64,000 bases of DNA, taken from Desulfotignum sp. Lineage in GTDB: Bacteria > Desulfobacterota > Desulfobacteria > Desulfobacterales > Desulfobacteraceae. Below the pieces are notes generated by a model, which did no database searches, was not told where the DNA came from, and saw nothing but the letters and a program-made list of their open reading frames with translations. How positions within the stretch are numbered: the first letter of the stretch is position 1; every line of letters starts with the position of its first letter. This document shows positions 43,906 through 52,560 of the stretch, in pieces. Location: assembly GCA_011390635.1 (NCBI GenBank), contig JAABSA010000002.1:62308-126307 (forward strand), read 5' to 3'. The position numbers were made by a program, and so were the translations under genes.

Positions 43906-44745
43906 TCAGAGTGTGATTTCAAAATCGCAGGAAACACCGTAACATTGGATAGTACTTTTCTTGGAAAATAAAAAATGTCTGCTGTCCTGCACAATGGACT
44001 CCATATCACAGTCAGACCGGTCCTGGTTCAGATGGATGAGGCCCAGCTGTCCCACCCTGGCTTTAAGGGCCAGATCCAGTGCATGGGAAACGGATGAATG
44101 ACCCCAGCCTTTGCGATGCTGGTACTCATGTTCTGTATATTCCGCATCATGCAGCAGGATATCCGCATGTTCGGCAAACCGTTTGTATCCGTCAAATCCC
44201 TGGCCCTGGGGATGGGAAAACCCCAGTTCATTGTCAGTGAGAAAAACAAAGGTTTTACCATCTTCTGTAAATTTATACCCGAGACTGCCCAGGGAATGGC
44301 TGGTGGGGATGGTGTCGATTTCTACAGAGCCAATTCGAAACCGGTTGTTCAATGCCGCATCAAAACAGATATCTGCTTTCAGATCGTTGAGGCGGACAGG
44401 AAAAAAGGGCGGGGACATGACCTGTGTGAACACCTGTTTTGTGGTTAATCCATCAATTTTTCTATCCTGAATGACCAGGCGGTTGCAGGTGTAAAGCAGG
44501 GGCCTGAAAAACGGTATGCCCATAATATGATCCCAGTGGCAATGGGTGATCAGCATGTAATACTGTGTTTTTTGCTGTTCCAGCAAATAATTTCCCAGCC
44601 GCCGGATCCCGGTACCGGCATCAATGATAATTGTTTCCCCGGACCCGGCAGTGATTTGCAGGCAGGTGGTGTCCCCGCCGTAGGTGACATATTGACCGCC
44701 TGAAACCGGTATTGATCCTCTGGAACCCCAGCATTTAATAATCAT
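43906..44745 (-). CDS. Metallo-beta-lactamase-fold hydrolase, cyclic-nucleotide-phosphodiesterase-like
   Basis: 279 aa. IIKCWGSRGSIPVSGGQYVTYGGDTTCLQI at the start is typical of the TaR3-like MBL subgroup. ITHCHWDHIMGIPFF is the HxHxDH metal motif, with further ligands SHSLGSLGY, LLHDAEYTEHEY and HSSVSHALDLA. Likely cytoplasmic hydrolase of a phosphodiester or similar bond; substrate unknown. Followed by ampG in the same direction. Confidence 0.87.
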   Translation of the reverse strand: MIIKCWGSRGSIPVSGGQYVTYGGDTTCLQITAGSGETIIIDAGTGIRRLGNYLLEQQKTQYYMLITHCHWDHIMGIPFFRPLLYTCNRLVIQDRKIDGLTTKQVFTQVMSPPFFPVRLNDLKADICFDAALNNRFRIGSVEIDTIPTSHSLGSLGYKFTEDGKTFVFLTDNELGFSHPQGQGFDGYKRFAEHADILLHDAEYTEHEYQHRKGWGHSSVSHALDLALKARVGQLGLIHLNQDRSDCDMESIVQDSRHFLFSKKSTIQCYGVSCDFEITL

Positions 44746-44877
44746 GTTTCTCCTGTATCACAACCATCCATAAATATCCAGCAGCCATAATTCATATATG
44801 TGATGATCCGGTAACGGATAATTTTCATACAATGGTATGAATAAATTGATAAATCAACATTTTTTTCGTATCATCCG

Positions 44878-44906
44878 TTGACAACCTATTGGTTTTTGCC
44901 TAATGA
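44878..44906 (+). promoter_or_regulatory. Predicted promoter of the acyl-CoA dehydrogenase operon
   Basis: TTGACA, 17-nt spacer, TAATGA, about 70 nt before the ATG at 44985. Confidence 0.55.
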
Positions 44907-44984
44907 AAGATGCAGACAGACCACCAGGTCAATTTTTATTTTCCCATTGTTTTTTAACCCCGTAAAAAAAGGGACCTTACGCAT

Positions 44985-46832
44985 ATGACACAAGTAATTG
45001 CCGACCGCAGAGACGTTGATTTTGTACTCCACGAACAGATCGGACAGGTGGACCATGAAAGCTTTGCAGAGTTCAATAAAAAAACCATCGACCTGATTGT
45101 TTCTGAAGCCAGAAACCTGGCCATAAAAGAGATATTACCCACTTTTAAAGAAGGAGATGAGCAGGGATGCACCCTGGAAAATGGTAAAGTGCACGTACCT
45201 GAATCCTTTAAACGTGCCTGGCGGCTTTTATGTGAAGGAGAATGGCTGGCCATGTGCGATGACCCCGCAGTGGGCGGCCAGGGCATGCCCAGAACCGTGG
45301 GCAGCGCAGCCTTGGAATATATGGTAGGGGCAAACTCGGCTTTCATGCTGTATTACGGCATGACCCACGGGGCAGCCAAACTGGTGGAGGCATTTGGTGA
45401 TGACACCCAGAAAAGTTTGTACCTGAAAAAAATGTTTTCCGGCGAATGGGGCGGCACAATGCTGCTCACGGAGCCTGAGGCTGGATCGGATGTAGGGGCA
45501 TTGACCACCTCGGCCCAAAAAAATGCAGATGGTACATATACCATCACAGGATCAAAAATTTTTATTTCCGCAGGTGAACACGACCTGTGTGAGAATATTA
45601 TCCACCCGGTGCTGGCCAGAATTCCAGGCGCCCCTCCCGGTACCAAAGGCATTTCTCTGTTCCTGGTTCCCAAATTTCTGGTGAATGCAGACGGCACTTC
45701 AGGGGATTTTAACAACGTAGTCTGTACCGGTCTGGAAAAGAAAATGGGCATCCACGGCAATGCCACTGCATCCTTGTCATTGGGAGACAAGGGGCCGTGC
45801 ATCGGGACCCTTCTGGGGGAAGAAAACCGCGGCATGCCCGCCATGTTCCGGATGATGAACGAAGCCCGGGCCTTTGTGGGACTCCAGGGGTTTGCAGTGG
45901 CATCGGCCGCTTACATGTATGCCCTGGACTATGCCAGAACCAGAATCCAGGGAAGGCATTTGACAGCGGGAAAAGATGCCAATGCCAAAAATGTTCCCAT
46001 TATCCAGCACCCTGATGTCAAACGCCAGTTGCTCAACATGAAAGCCTATACAGAAGGCATGCGGTCTCTGGTTTACTATTATGCCTGGTGCAATGATGTG
46101 GTCCACACCACAGACGACAAAGATCTTAGGGCGGATACGGCTGCCATGGTGGAGGTGCTCACCCCTGTGGTCAAGGGCTATATCACGGACAAAGCCCTGG
46201 AAGTATGCTCCCATGGCATCCAGGTGTATGGGGGATATGGATACATCAGTGAATATCCGGTGGAGCAGCTCATGCGGGATGCACGGATTTTCATGATCTA
46301 TGAAGGCACCAACGGCATTCAGGCCATGGACCTTCTGGGCAGAAAGCTGTCCATGAACCAGGGAAAAGCATTCCAGTATTTTATTGACCGCATGAAAAAA
46401 ACCATACAGGAATTCTGTGGCATTGCGGGCGTGGAAGAACTGTGTGCCAAGGTATCCCATGCCGTATCCCGCCTGGAGGAACTGGCCGGGGTCATGGCTA
46501 CCCGGTCCCGGTCGAACCAGGTGTTAAATGCCTATGCATTTGCCCACCCGTTTTTAGAGGTGACAGGAGATGTCAGCTTTGCCTGGATGCATCTGTGGCG
46601 GGCCGGCATAGCCGCACCCAAACTGGCAGAAAAAGCCGGCAGCCTGGACAGGGGTGTTGTGGCCCGGAAAGCTGCCAAAAACAAGGATACGGCTTTTTAT
46701 GCCGGCCAGATGGAAACCGCCCGGTTTTTTATCAACACCCTTTTGCCGGCCACATATGGTAAAATGGATGCCATTCTGGAAGGAGATTCATGTGTGGAAG
46801 ATATCCAGGATGTCTCTTTTGGCTCCAAATGA
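44985..46832 (+). CDS. Acyl-CoA dehydrogenase, large (DmdC/AcdB-like) type
   Basis: 615 aa flavoprotein, longer than the ~380-aa standard because of the C-terminal extension (AHPFLEVTGDVSFAWMHLWRAG...). FAD/substrate blocks: GGTMLLTEPEAGSDVGAL, KIFISAGEHDL, MNEARAFVGLQGFAVASAAYMYALDYARTRIQG, and ICSHGIQVYGGYGYISEYPVEQLMRDARI. YEGTNGIQAMDLLGRK carries the catalytic Glu. DmdC-like enzymes oxidise 3-methylmercaptopropionyl-CoA; other members act on medium or branched acyl-CoAs, so the substrate is open. Followed by a phasin-like gene and ubiB. Confidence 0.9.
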   Translation: MTQVIADRRDVDFVLHEQIGQVDHESFAEFNKKTIDLIVSEARNLAIKEILPTFKEGDEQGCTLENGKVHVPESFKRAWRLLCEGEWLAMCDDPAVGGQGMPRTVGSAALEYMVGANSAFMLYYGMTHGAAKLVEAFGDDTQKSLYLKKMFSGEWGGTMLLTEPEAGSDVGALTTSAQKNADGTYTITGSKIFISAGEHDLCENIIHPVLARIPGAPPGTKGISLFLVPKFLVNADGTSGDFNNVVCTGLEKKMGIHGNATASLSLGDKGPCIGTLLGEENRGMPAMFRMMNEARAFVGLQGFAVASAAYMYALDYARTRIQGRHLTAGKDANAKNVPIIQHPDVKRQLLNMKAYTEGMRSLVYYYAWCNDVVHTTDDKDLRADTAAMVEVLTPVVKGYITDKALEVCSHGIQVYGGYGYISEYPVEQLMRDARIFMIYEGTNGIQAMDLLGRKLSMNQGKAFQYFIDRMKKTIQEFCGIAGVEELCAKVSHAVSRLEELAGVMATRSRSNQVLNAYAFAHPFLEVTGDVSFAWMHLWRAGIAAPKLAEKAGSLDRGVVARKAAKNKDTAFYAGQMETARFFINTLLPATYGKMDAILEGDSCVEDIQDVSFGSK

Positions 46833-46952
46833 CCGGTGCGGCCGGTACACGGCTGCATGGCCGGCCCATGGGTATCTGCTGCCGGCAATGCAGCACACCA
46901 TGAACGTCAGAACATTGGTCGTACGTACCCATACAAAAAACAGGAGGACCCC

Positions 46953-47258
46953 ATGTTTGAATATGTAAAAAAAAGTCTTCTCACGGGCGTCGGCATGGCC
47001 CTGCGCTCCAAAAATGAAATCAGGGAACTTGCCGAGGAATTAGCAAAATCCACCCAGATGAACCAGGCCGAAGCAAGAGAATTTTTGGACGAATGCCAGC
47101 AAAAATATGAAGAAGCCAGAACAAAACTGGACAAGCGTATGGAAAAAACGGTTGAAGAGGTCCTCAGAAGGCTGGATCTGCCGACCCGGTCGGATATCCA
47201 GGCCTTGAACAAAAGAATCGATGACCTGGTGAAACAGATAGAAAAAAACGTCTGTTAG
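46953..47258 (+). CDS. Phasin-like coiled-coil protein
   Basis: 101 aa from ATG at 46953 (AGGAGG 5 nt upstream); the track extension covers intergenic DNA. FEYVKKSLLTGVGMALRSKNEIRELAEELAKSTQMNQAEAREFLDECQQKYEEARTKLDKRMEKTVEEVLRRLDLPTRSDI matches phasin/PhaF-like proteins with amphipathic helices. It precedes ubiB by 6 bp, a pairing found in other deltaproteobacteria. No PHA synthase in the window; a lipid-surface or ubiB-linked role is possible. Confidence 0.78.
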   Translation: MFEYVKKSLLTGVGMALRSKNEIRELAEELAKSTQMNQAEAREFLDECQQKYEEARTKLDKRMEKTVEEVLRRLDLPTRSDIQALNKRIDDLVKQIEKNVC

Positions 47259-47264
47259 CATTTT

Positions 47265-48965
47265 ATGCTCAGCATTAAAAAAATCGGCAAGGTGGGCAAG
47301 CGGTACCGGCACCTGCTCCGGTACCAGCAGATCATCGGCATCATCCTCAAATATGGATTTGACAATATCCTGGATGCCATGAACATTGACCGCTATATTG
47401 AATCCGGTCTGAAACTGATCCCCTTTTCCCGCCCCCATGAACGGGTGGAACGGTTATCCAGAAATCAACGGATCCGCATGGCCCTGGAGGAGCTTGGCCC
47501 CACTTTCGTCAAGATGGGCCAGGTGCTTTCCTCCCGGCCGGATCTGGTTCCCATGGACCTGATTGCTGAATTATCCAAACTCCAGGATGAAATCCCGGCT
47601 TTTGGATTTGATCAGGTCCAAAAAATCATTGCCGCAGAATTTGGCAGACCCCTTGAGGCAGTTTTCCATGCCATGGATGAAATGCCTTTTGCCTCCGCCT
47701 CCATCGGCCAGGTGCACAGGGCCTCCATCACCGGACATGACCGGCTTGCCGTAAAAATCCAGCGCCCTGGCATCCGCAAGACTGTTGAGGCGGACCTGGA
47801 AATCATCCATCACCTGGCCGGTATCATGGAAAGAAATATCGAAGAAATGGCGTTTTACAGGCCGGTGAAGATTGTGGAGGAATTTGCAAAAACACTGGAA
47901 AAGGAACTGGACTACACCATTGAAGCCGCCAATATGGAACGGATGGCCAGCCAGTTTCTGTATGATAAAACCATCCATATTCCAAAATTCTATCCAGCAG
48001 AATCTTCTGAACGGGTATTGACCATGGAGTTCATCAACGGGATTAAGGCCAGCGATATCGATGCCATTGACCGGGCCGGTCTGGACAGAAAGCGCATCAC
48101 CCGAAGGGGGGCGGATTTTATCATGAAACAGGTGTTTGAACACGGATTTTTCCATGCAGACCCCCATCCAGGAAATATATTTATACTGGAAAACAACCGC
48201 ATCTGTCCGGTGGATTTCGGCATGACCGGTTTTCTGGACCAGACCACACGGGAATTGTTTGTGGACATCATCCACGCGGTGGCCACCGGCAATGCAAAAC
48301 TTGCGGCCCGGCTTTTGTGTGAATTGTGCGACTATGAAACCCAGCCGGACATGGTTCACCTGGAAAAGGAGATCGCTTTGTTTGTGTCTGTTCACCTGAC
48401 CAGATCTTTACAAGAGATCAGAACCGGTAAAATGGTGAACCAGCTTCTGGAACTGTGTGCGGCCCATGGCCTGCGGATTCCGCCGGATCTGTTCTTAATG
48501 ATGAAAGCCTTTGTTTCCATTGAAGATGTTGCCAGAAAACTGGATCCGGATTTCAACATGCTCGGCCATGCAGTTCCCTATGTGACCTCGGCCAAATACA
48601 TGCAGATGGCCCCGGGGAAAATTGCCGAAAACGTCATGAATATTGCCAAAGAATCCTTTAAACTGTTTCAGCACCTGCCATCTGATACCATGGAAATCCT
48701 GCGTCTGATCAAACAGGGAAAACTGAAACTCGCCATTGACATCCAGGGGCTGGACAAACTGATGGTCCACCAGGACCAGACCAGTAACCGAATCTCTTTT
48801 TCCATCATCATTGCGGCGTTGATACTGGGATCTGCCATTGTTATCAATTCCGATGTCCCGCCCATGGTGTTCGGGGTGTCCGTCATCGGCATCGCAGGAT
48901 TTGTGGCTGCCGCGGTCATGGGAATATGGCTGCTGGTGGCCATCATCAGGGGAGGACGATTATAA
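47265..48965 (+). CDS. UbiB/ABC1/AarF-family atypical kinase
   Basis: 566 aa. KxGQ motif region GPTFVKMGQVLSSRPDLVP, Ala-rich nucleotide loop PFASASIGQVHRASI, VKIQRPGI lysine, HADPHPGNIFIL and VDFGMTGFLDQ are all intact. Two C-terminal membrane helices (ISFSIIIAALILGSAIVI and VSVIGIAGFVAAAVMGIWLLVAII) anchor it. Family members support quinone synthesis; in this presumed menaquinone-using anaerobe the target may be menaquinone or another lipid. Confidence 0.92.
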   Translation: MLSIKKIGKVGKRYRHLLRYQQIIGIILKYGFDNILDAMNIDRYIESGLKLIPFSRPHERVERLSRNQRIRMALEELGPTFVKMGQVLSSRPDLVPMDLIAELSKLQDEIPAFGFDQVQKIIAAEFGRPLEAVFHAMDEMPFASASIGQVHRASITGHDRLAVKIQRPGIRKTVEADLEIIHHLAGIMERNIEEMAFYRPVKIVEEFAKTLEKELDYTIEAANMERMASQFLYDKTIHIPKFYPAESSERVLTMEFINGIKASDIDAIDRAGLDRKRITRRGADFIMKQVFEHGFFHADPHPGNIFILENNRICPVDFGMTGFLDQTTRELFVDIIHAVATGNAKLAARLLCELCDYETQPDMVHLEKEIALFVSVHLTRSLQEIRTGKMVNQLLELCAAHGLRIPPDLFLMMKAFVSIEDVARKLDPDFNMLGHAVPYVTSAKYMQMAPGKIAENVMNIAKESFKLFQHLPSDTMEILRLIKQGKLKLAIDIQGLDKLMVHQDQTSNRISFSIIIAALILGSAIVINSDVPPMVFGVSVIGIAGFVAAAVMGIWLLVAIIRGGRL

Positions 48966-48974
48966 AAAATCCGG

Positions 48975-49487
48975 TTACCGGTCCCCCTGGTAGGGATACC
49001 AGTCCGATTCTCTGAGCCGATCCACTTTCAGGGTCAAAATTTCACAGGTCAGGGTGTTGAAAACAATTTTACGGCCCAGTCTGCCCCCCACATCCTCGGA
49101 TACAATGCGAATATTTTTTTGCATCAGAATGTCTTTGGCTGTCTGGTAATTCTGTTTGCCGACATTGTGGATACAGGTATCCGTGTTGTTGGCGCCGCCA
49201 AATATCTGGGCTTCCAGATGAAAGGGATCTGCCCCTTGGCTGATCATCATCCGTATCAATGTAATGACGGCGATATTACCATAGAGGGCCGTGGTTTTTT
49301 CCCTGCTTTCGGCAACCGGGAACAGAAAATGGTTCATCCCCCCGGTTTTGCGTTTTTTATCATACAGACTCACCGCAACAGATGAGCCCAGAACCGTTGA
49401 AATAACCGTGGGTTTTTCCGGCAGGTAAATATATCCCGGCTTGAGAAAATAATCCCGGGTAACCAGTGTTTCAGAATTGTTTTCCAT
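48975..49487 (-). CDS. cheD: CheD-like protein with Cys-to-Ser at the catalytic site
   Basis: 170 aa. STVLGSSVAVSLYD...GGMNHFLFP aligns with the CheD core, in which LGSCVAV carries the nucleophilic Cys; here it is Ser. The His 17 residues later (GGMNH) is kept. EAQIFGGANN and NVGKQNYQTAKDILMQKNIRIVSEDVGGRLGRKIVFNTLTGE-like text (here NTLTCE) confirm the family. CheD deamidates chemoreceptor Gln and interacts with CheC. Loss of the thiol suggests an inactive deamidase kept as a binding partner. No che genes or receptors nearby. Divergent from the ABC cluster. Confidence 0.85.
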   Translation of the reverse strand: MENNSETLVTRDYFLKPGYIYLPEKPTVISTVLGSSVAVSLYDKKRKTGGMNHFLFPVAESREKTTALYGNIAVITLIRMMISQGADPFHLEAQIFGGANNTDTCIHNVGKQNYQTAKDILMQKNIRIVSEDVGGRLGRKIVFNTLTCEILTLKVDRLRESDWYPYQGDR

Positions 49488-49571
49488 ATCCCCGTTTCTT
49501 TCCCATACGTGACACCATCTATTGTGTCTTATCCCATTTATCCCCCCATATCAAGTGGTAAGTGAATAAAC

Positions 49572-49601
49572 TTGCCAATGGCTGTAAGCCTGTGGTATGA
49601 A
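49572..49601 (+). promoter_or_regulatory. Predicted promoter of the SBP/ABC/REC cluster
   Basis: TTGCCA, 18-nt spacer, TATGAA, 47 bp before the first ATG. Confidence 0.4.
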
Positions 49602-49648
49602 TACCGCACATGGCAGTCAATGGTTGAAGGGTACCAGAAGGGGTATTA

Positions 49649-50617
49649 ATGGAAAATCATTTTCCAGACATCCGTATCGGACATTTAAAAATTGTGGACC
49701 ACCTGCTTCCGGGCATGGCAGCTGCTCTCCCCGGACTGGACAGTCAAGTGCCCTGGCGCCTTATACCGGTTCCCATGCAGTCCTGGGATGAAATCTGTGA
49801 TGGCCTGCAAAATGAAACCATTCATGGCGCATGTATCACCACCCCGCTTGCCCTTAAATTATTCGGCACAGGCATGGATATCCGGCTTCTCATGTTTGTC
49901 CACAGATCCGGCAGTCTCATGGTTAAAAGCCGGAAAGCCAATATCCGATCTCTGTCGGACTTTACAAAAAAATCTGTTTTGATTCCGGAAAGTTTTTCCG
50001 TCCAGGCCATGCTTTTGCACAAGATGTTTGCCGATGCAGGGCTGGTTCTTGGACCCCACGACCAGCCAGACACGCAGGTCAAATGGGAAATGGTCCCCCC
50101 CCATCTCATGCCGGACATGCTTCTGGCTGAAGATGATATAGCTGATGATGATCCGGCCCTCGGCGGGTTCATGGCGCCCGAACCCTTTGGCAGCCTGGCA
50201 GTACTGCAGGGGCAGGCTGATCAGGTCTGTATTTCGGACAGCCTCTGGAAAAACCATCCCTGCTGCGGATTGGTGGTCACCGGACATTTTTTACAAACAT
50301 ATCCGCAAATACCCGGGTCTCTGGTAGCACATTTTTTTAACACCGCTCGACACCTCGAACAAAAAGACACGTTGGAACTGGTTTCCCATGCAGCTGATTT
50401 TCTTGGCCAGGATCCGGTGCTTGTAAAGGCTGTTCTCCGGCACAGCAGGGTAAGTTTTGCCCCAAAGACACTGGTGCCGGATACAGCTGCCATTGACATG
50501 ATACAACACTATATGATTGATGCCATGAAGATTATGCCCCAAAAAATTGATCTGGACAGTTTTGTGGACAACTTCTGGGCACAAAAAGCCCTGACGGAAA
50601 CTTGCAGTGAAAATTGA
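49649..50617 (+). CDS. NrtA/SsuA-type binding-protein homologue without export signal
   Basis: 322 aa of the NMT1/NrtA-like binding fold. It starts MENHFPDIRIGHLKIVDHLLP with no signal peptide, Tat motif or lipobox, so it should stay in the cytoplasm. QNETIHGACITTPLALKLFG and ALGGFMAPEPFGSLAVL match the family's ligand-cleft strands. SLWKNHPCCGLVV is shared with the two other binding domains of this cluster. ATG has AAGGGG. Its end overlaps the ATPase start (11 bp). Possible regulatory copy, compare the NrtA-like tail of cyanobacterial NrtC. Confidence 0.8.
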   Translation: MENHFPDIRIGHLKIVDHLLPGMAAALPGLDSQVPWRLIPVPMQSWDEICDGLQNETIHGACITTPLALKLFGTGMDIRLLMFVHRSGSLMVKSRKANIRSLSDFTKKSVLIPESFSVQAMLLHKMFADAGLVLGPHDQPDTQVKWEMVPPHLMPDMLLAEDDIADDDPALGGFMAPEPFGSLAVLQGQADQVCISDSLWKNHPCCGLVVTGHFLQTYPQIPGSLVAHFFNTARHLEQKDTLELVSHAADFLGQDPVLVKAVLRHSRVSFAPKTLVPDTAAIDMIQHYMIDAMKIMPQKIDLDSFVDNFWAQKALTETCSEN

Positions 50618-51374
50618 TATTGAAAAAATCACCAAAACCTATTCTGATGCAAGAAAACCCGACCACGTAGTATTACAGGATGTTTCCTTTGCCATTGCGT
50701 CTGGTGATTTTGTCATTATTCTGGGGGAATCCGGATGCGGGAAAACCACCCTGCTCAACCTTCTGGCCGGTCTTGAACTTCCCACCAAAGGCAGTATACG
50801 CGTGGATGGTGACATTATAACCGGTATCCACCCATCCCGGTCCATGCTGTTCCAGCAGCCGGCACTGCTTCCCTGGCTCACCGTCCGGGATAATGTTGCC
50901 TATGGCTGCAACATCAGAAATGACACAGACAACCTGGATTACCGGGTCAACCAGTTTCTGGAAATCATGGGCCTTGCGGGATTTGCAACCGCCCGTCCAG
51001 GTCGGCTGTCCCTTGGCATGGCCCAGCGGGTCTGCCTGGCCAGGGCATTGGTCGGGCATCCTGAGGTCCTTTTGCTGGATGAACCTTTTGCATCACTGGA
51101 CACCTTTACCCAGGCCCATATTCAGGAAGAACTGGTCAACCTGTGGCTGTCGGAAAACTTTACTGCTGTTTTTGTGACCCATGATATTGACGAAGCCATC
51201 TACCTGGGCAATAAAATCATTCTTCTGGCCGGAGATCCAGCCAACATCGCTGAGATCTTTGAGGTAAAACAAAGCTACCCCAGGGACCGGAACCATCCCG
51301 GATTCAAACAGATCCGAAACAACATTCTGGACCGGTTTAAAAATGCCTATCTGGCCAAAAGGACATTGTTGTAA
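50607..51374 (+). CDS. ABC importer ATPase, SsuB/NrtD/TauB type
   Basis: 255 aa. Walker A LGESGCGKTTLLNLLAGLE, Q-loop SMLFQQPALLPWLTV, Walker B VLLLDEPFASLD, switch His FVTHDIDEAIYLG. The signature is LSLGMAQR instead of LSGGMxQR, a change of the second residue before the conserved Gly. GTG start at 50607 inside the preceding gene. Energises the permease encoded at 52529. Confidence 0.92.
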   Translation: MKIDIEKITKTYSDARKPDHVVLQDVSFAIASGDFVIILGESGCGKTTLLNLLAGLELPTKGSIRVDGDIITGIHPSRSMLFQQPALLPWLTVRDNVAYGCNIRNDTDNLDYRVNQFLEIMGLAGFATARPGRLSLGMAQRVCLARALVGHPEVLLLDEPFASLDTFTQAHIQEELVNLWLSENFTAVFVTHDIDEAIYLGNKIILLAGDPANIAEIFEVKQSYPRDRNHPGFKQIRNNILDRFKNAYLAKRTLL

Positions 51375-51375
51375 T

Positions 51376-52560
51376 ATGCATACCCATACCGGCAAACCCC
51401 CTTTGTGTGCAATAACCCGGCGGCAATTTCTGCAGACGGCTGCCACTGCCTGTTCCAGCCTGGCATTTGCCCGGACCGTATCTGCAAAAAAGCCGAAACT
51501 CCGCCTGGGGTATCTGCCCATCACCGATGCCACCCCGCTGCTGGTGGCCCATGGACTGGGATATTTTTCCCAGGAAGGACTGGATGTTGAACGTCCTGTC
51601 ATGGTCAGGTCCTGGAACATACTCACAGAATCTTTTATGGCAAATAAATTTGATATCACCCATATGCTCTTTCCTATCCCGATATGGATGCGGTTCAAAC
51701 AAAACCTGCCTGTCCGTGTGCTGGCATGGGACCACACCAACGGCAGTGCGGTAACCGTAAGGGGGGATTCACCCATCCAGAACTTTTCAGATCTGGGGGG
51801 CAAGCAGGTGGCGGTGCCTTCCTGGTATTCCATGCACAATCTGGTGCTTCAACTGGGATTGAAAACCCGGGGACTGACCCCGGTAATCCAGCCCCAGTCA
51901 GCGCCTGTAAAACCCCATGAAGTCAATCTTTTTATCCTTCCCCCCCCGGATATGCCCGCAGCCCTTCTCGGCAGCAAAGTGGATGCCTTTATCGTAGCAG
52001 ACCCTTTCAATGCCCTGGCTGAACTGCGGTTCAATGCCAGGATCATGCGGTATACCGGAGATATCTGGAAAAACCATCCCTGCTGCGTCATTGTGGCAGC
52101 CCAGCCGTTTATTGACCAGCACCCGGTGGTGGTGCAAAAAGCCGTCAATGCCATTATCCGGGCCCAGGCCTGGTGCCGGAAAAATCCCAGAGAAACCGCC
52201 CATCTTTTGAGCCGGGATGGAGAACGCTACCTGCCGGTGCCTGAAGAAGTACTGCTAAAGGTTTTTGAACCCCCTGACCCGGCACAACTGGTCCATCCCC
52301 ATTGGGATGTTCCCCGCATTGATTTTCAACCTTTTCCCTTTCCCTCGGCAACCCGGTTCATCATAGAACAGATGAAAACCACCCGGGTGGAAGGAGACAC
52401 CGCATTCCTGACAGCACTGGATGCAGGCCAGGCAACCCGGGATCTTGTGGATGACCGGTTTGTCTTAAAGGCAATGGATGAAACGGGGGGAATGGCACCT
52501 TTTTGCGACTGCAATATGACATTTCCCTATGAAAGAGAAGAAACCGTTGAAATCACCTGA
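51376..52560 (+). CDS. Tat-exported NrtA/SsuA-type substrate-binding protein
   Basis: 394 aa from ATG 51376. The N-terminus has a twin-arginine signal (TRRQFLQTAATACSSLAFA), cleavage near TVSA-KK. The mature part begins KLRLGYLPITDATPLLVAHGLGYFSQEGLDV, the family opening. SDLGGKQVAVPSWYSMHNLVL and DAFIVADPFNALAEL follow, then DIWKNHPCCVIVAAQPF. Extracytoplasmic ligand collector for this importer. Tat export suggests folding or cofactor loading in the cytoplasm. Ligand class (nitrate, sulfonate, bicarbonate, thiamine precursors, aromatics) cannot be told from sequence. Confidence 0.9.
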   Translation: MHTHTGKPPLCAITRRQFLQTAATACSSLAFARTVSAKKPKLRLGYLPITDATPLLVAHGLGYFSQEGLDVERPVMVRSWNILTESFMANKFDITHMLFPIPIWMRFKQNLPVRVLAWDHTNGSAVTVRGDSPIQNFSDLGGKQVAVPSWYSMHNLVLQLGLKTRGLTPVIQPQSAPVKPHEVNLFILPPPDMPAALLGSKVDAFIVADPFNALAELRFNARIMRYTGDIWKNHPCCVIVAAQPFIDQHPVVVQKAVNAIIRAQAWCRKNPRETAHLLSRDGERYLPVPEEVLLKVFEPPDPAQLVHPHWDVPRIDFQPFPFPSATRFIIEQMKTTRVEGDTAFLTALDAGQATRDLVDDRFVLKAMDETGGMAPFCDCNMTFPYEREETVEIT

